NCBI GenBank assembly: GCA_002428055.1
Contig: DIZY01000122.1
Location: 201-6,232, forward strand
DNA from: Helicobacteraceae bacterium UBA6016
GTDB lineage: Bacteria > Campylobacterota > Campylobacteria > Campylobacterales > UBA6016
Direction of reading: 5' to 3'
Length of the DNA stretch: 6,032 nucleotides
A program made the position numbers and the translations under genes. Below are positions 5,145 to 6,032 of the stretch, piece by piece. The notes below the pieces were generated by a model. It was given only the letters and a program-made list of their open reading frames with translations, was not told where the DNA came from and searched no databases. How positions within the stretch are numbered: the stretch's first letter is position 1; each line of letters begins with the position of its first letter.

Positions 5145-6032
5145 CTAGATGATTCCTCTAGCTTTATAATCTTCATACCACCAAGGGCGAAGCGGTATAA
5201 CATCGGTTTCGCTAAACATAAATCCGTATTTGCCGCCGTCATAATCCATCATGCCGACTGCTTTAACATTCGGGCTTATCGTCTCGCATTTATTGGCGCA
5301 TGTGTATAGGCAGTCTTTTTGGCAAGCCTTGTTTTCTATCGCATCGAGTACACCCTGTGCTTGGGCGCTCTCTAGTGCCGCATCAAAGCTACCTGCCTCT
5401 CTGATGTTTCCTATCTTTAGATACGGAAGCCACATTAGACACGGGTATAGATTGCCGTATGGGTCAAGGTCTATGTTCCTCGCCCCCATGTAGCAGTTAA
5501 AATCTATATGCTCACCGTCAAATACCGCTTTTTGCAAAATATATTTGCTTGCATATCTACCTTTGTCATAGCCTATCGCAAGAAGCTGCCTGTCTATCTC
5601 CGCAAGCTCAGCCTCGGTGTAGATAAAGTCGTCTTCAGAGAGAATTTTTTGCGTTACATTGTCTTTTTTGTTTCTGTATCTCTCTGGATTGTATCTGCCG
5701 TATCCCAGATAAAGACCTACGCCCATCTCTTTTGCAAAGTTGTATATCCACTCTATCAGATGGTGGTTTTCTTTGTAGATGGTAAACTGAAACCTTAGAA
5801 GAACGCCCGGTATTTTTTTTAGCCTCTCAATGGTCTCCATCGATTTTTTGAAACCGTCCTTATGGAGGCGTATCTTCGAGTGTGTCTCTTCATCCCCGTC
5901 GAGTGAAATATCAAGCCTGTAAAGCGGCGATTTTTTGAGGACATACTTAGCTATCTCTTCGTGCTTATCGGGAAACCACCCAGTAATTGGGGAGTCTATT
6001 ATGACATCAGGATGGTACTTTTGCAGACTATC
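5145..6032 (-). CDS. Radical SAM/SPASM domain protein (5' end beyond the window)
   Basis: The frame is open from the right edge to the TAG at 5145-5147, giving 295 visible residues. An internal ATG at 5840 is not the start, because the upstream 64 residues continue a typical radical SAM barrel (YRLDISLDGDEETHSKIR, then HKDGF). The CX3CX2C motif that binds the S-adenosylmethionine cluster should lie just off the window. The C-terminal part carries a SPASM-like auxiliary cluster set. In visible numbering these are C180 (FNCYMGA), C198 (DPYGNLYPC) and a row C237, C241, C245, C249. Such proteins modify peptides, sugars or other small substrates. Here the downstream DUF354 and AsnB-like genes favour glycan-related chemistry, but the substrate cannot be inferred. 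The row of four cysteines is spaced CX3CX3CX3C, which differs from the common SPASM CX2CX5CX3C pattern. Confidence 0.88.
   Translation of the reverse strand, partial: DSLQKYHPDVIIDSPITGWFPDKHEEIAKYVLKKSPLYRLDISLDGDEETHSKIRLHKDGFKKSMETIERLKKIPGVLLRFQFTIYKENHHLIEWIYNFAKEMGVGLYLGYGRYNPERYRNKKDNVTQKILSEDDFIYTEAELAEIDRQLLAIGYDKGRYASKYILQKAVFDGEHIDFNCYMGARNIDLDPYGNLYPCLMWLPYLKIGNIREAGSFDAALESAQAQGVLDAIENKACQKDCLYTCANKCETISPNVKAVGMMDYDGGKYGFMFSETDVIPLRPWWYEDYKARGII
5154..5159 (-). promoter_or_regulatory. Ribosome binding site for the DUF354 gene
   Basis: AGAGGA lies within the final codons of the radical SAM gene, 12 bases before the ATG at 5141-5139. The motif is good but the spacing is longer than ideal. 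Confidence 0.4.

Noticed and set aside
5145..5840. Radical SAM gene starting at the internal ATG at 5840
   Set aside because: The same frame stays open to the right edge and encodes recognisable radical SAM barrel sequence (RLDISLDGDEE), so the gene is cut by the window and not short.

Overview
The window holds eight genes, all on the minus strand, so transcription runs from the right edge (6032) to the left edge (1). There are six complete genes and one fragment at each end. The MoaA sequence, the moderate GC content with AT-rich gaps, and the purine-rich ribosome sites suggest a member of the Campylobacterota (a Sulfurimonas, Sulfuricurvum or Sulfurospirillum-like bacterium). That placement is an inference from the look of the proteins, not a search result.

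Right block (6032 to 2304): a tight three-gene unit. A radical SAM protein with a C-terminal SPASM-like cysteine cluster (5' end off the window) is followed after 3 bases by a DUF354-type GT-B-fold protein. A class B asparagine synthase/glutamine amidotransferase then starts on a GTG directly abutting the preceding TAA. This mix is typical of surface-glycan or flagellin-glycan loci, where glutamine-dependent amidotransferases of the AsnB family modify sugars. The substrate cannot be read from the sequence.

Middle block (2261 to 1179): a MntA/HepT toxin-antitoxin pair, with the nucleotidyltransferase antitoxin first and the HEPN toxin second, overlapping by 8 bases. Two bases after hepT comes a small exported protein resembling the surface-adhesin protein E family. 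Its Shine-Dalgarno lies inside the end of hepT, so the three genes look co-transcribed and perhaps translationally coupled.

Left block (1178 to 1): a 94-base AT-rich gap with a short imperfect repeat, then moaA (GTP 3',8-cyclase, first step of molybdenum cofactor synthesis). Eight bases after it is the apparent start of another minus-strand gene that runs off the left edge. No tRNA, rRNA, insertion sequence, CRISPR array or riboswitch was recognised. The layout reads as a toxin-antitoxin cassette lying between a glycan-type operon and a housekeeping cofactor gene.
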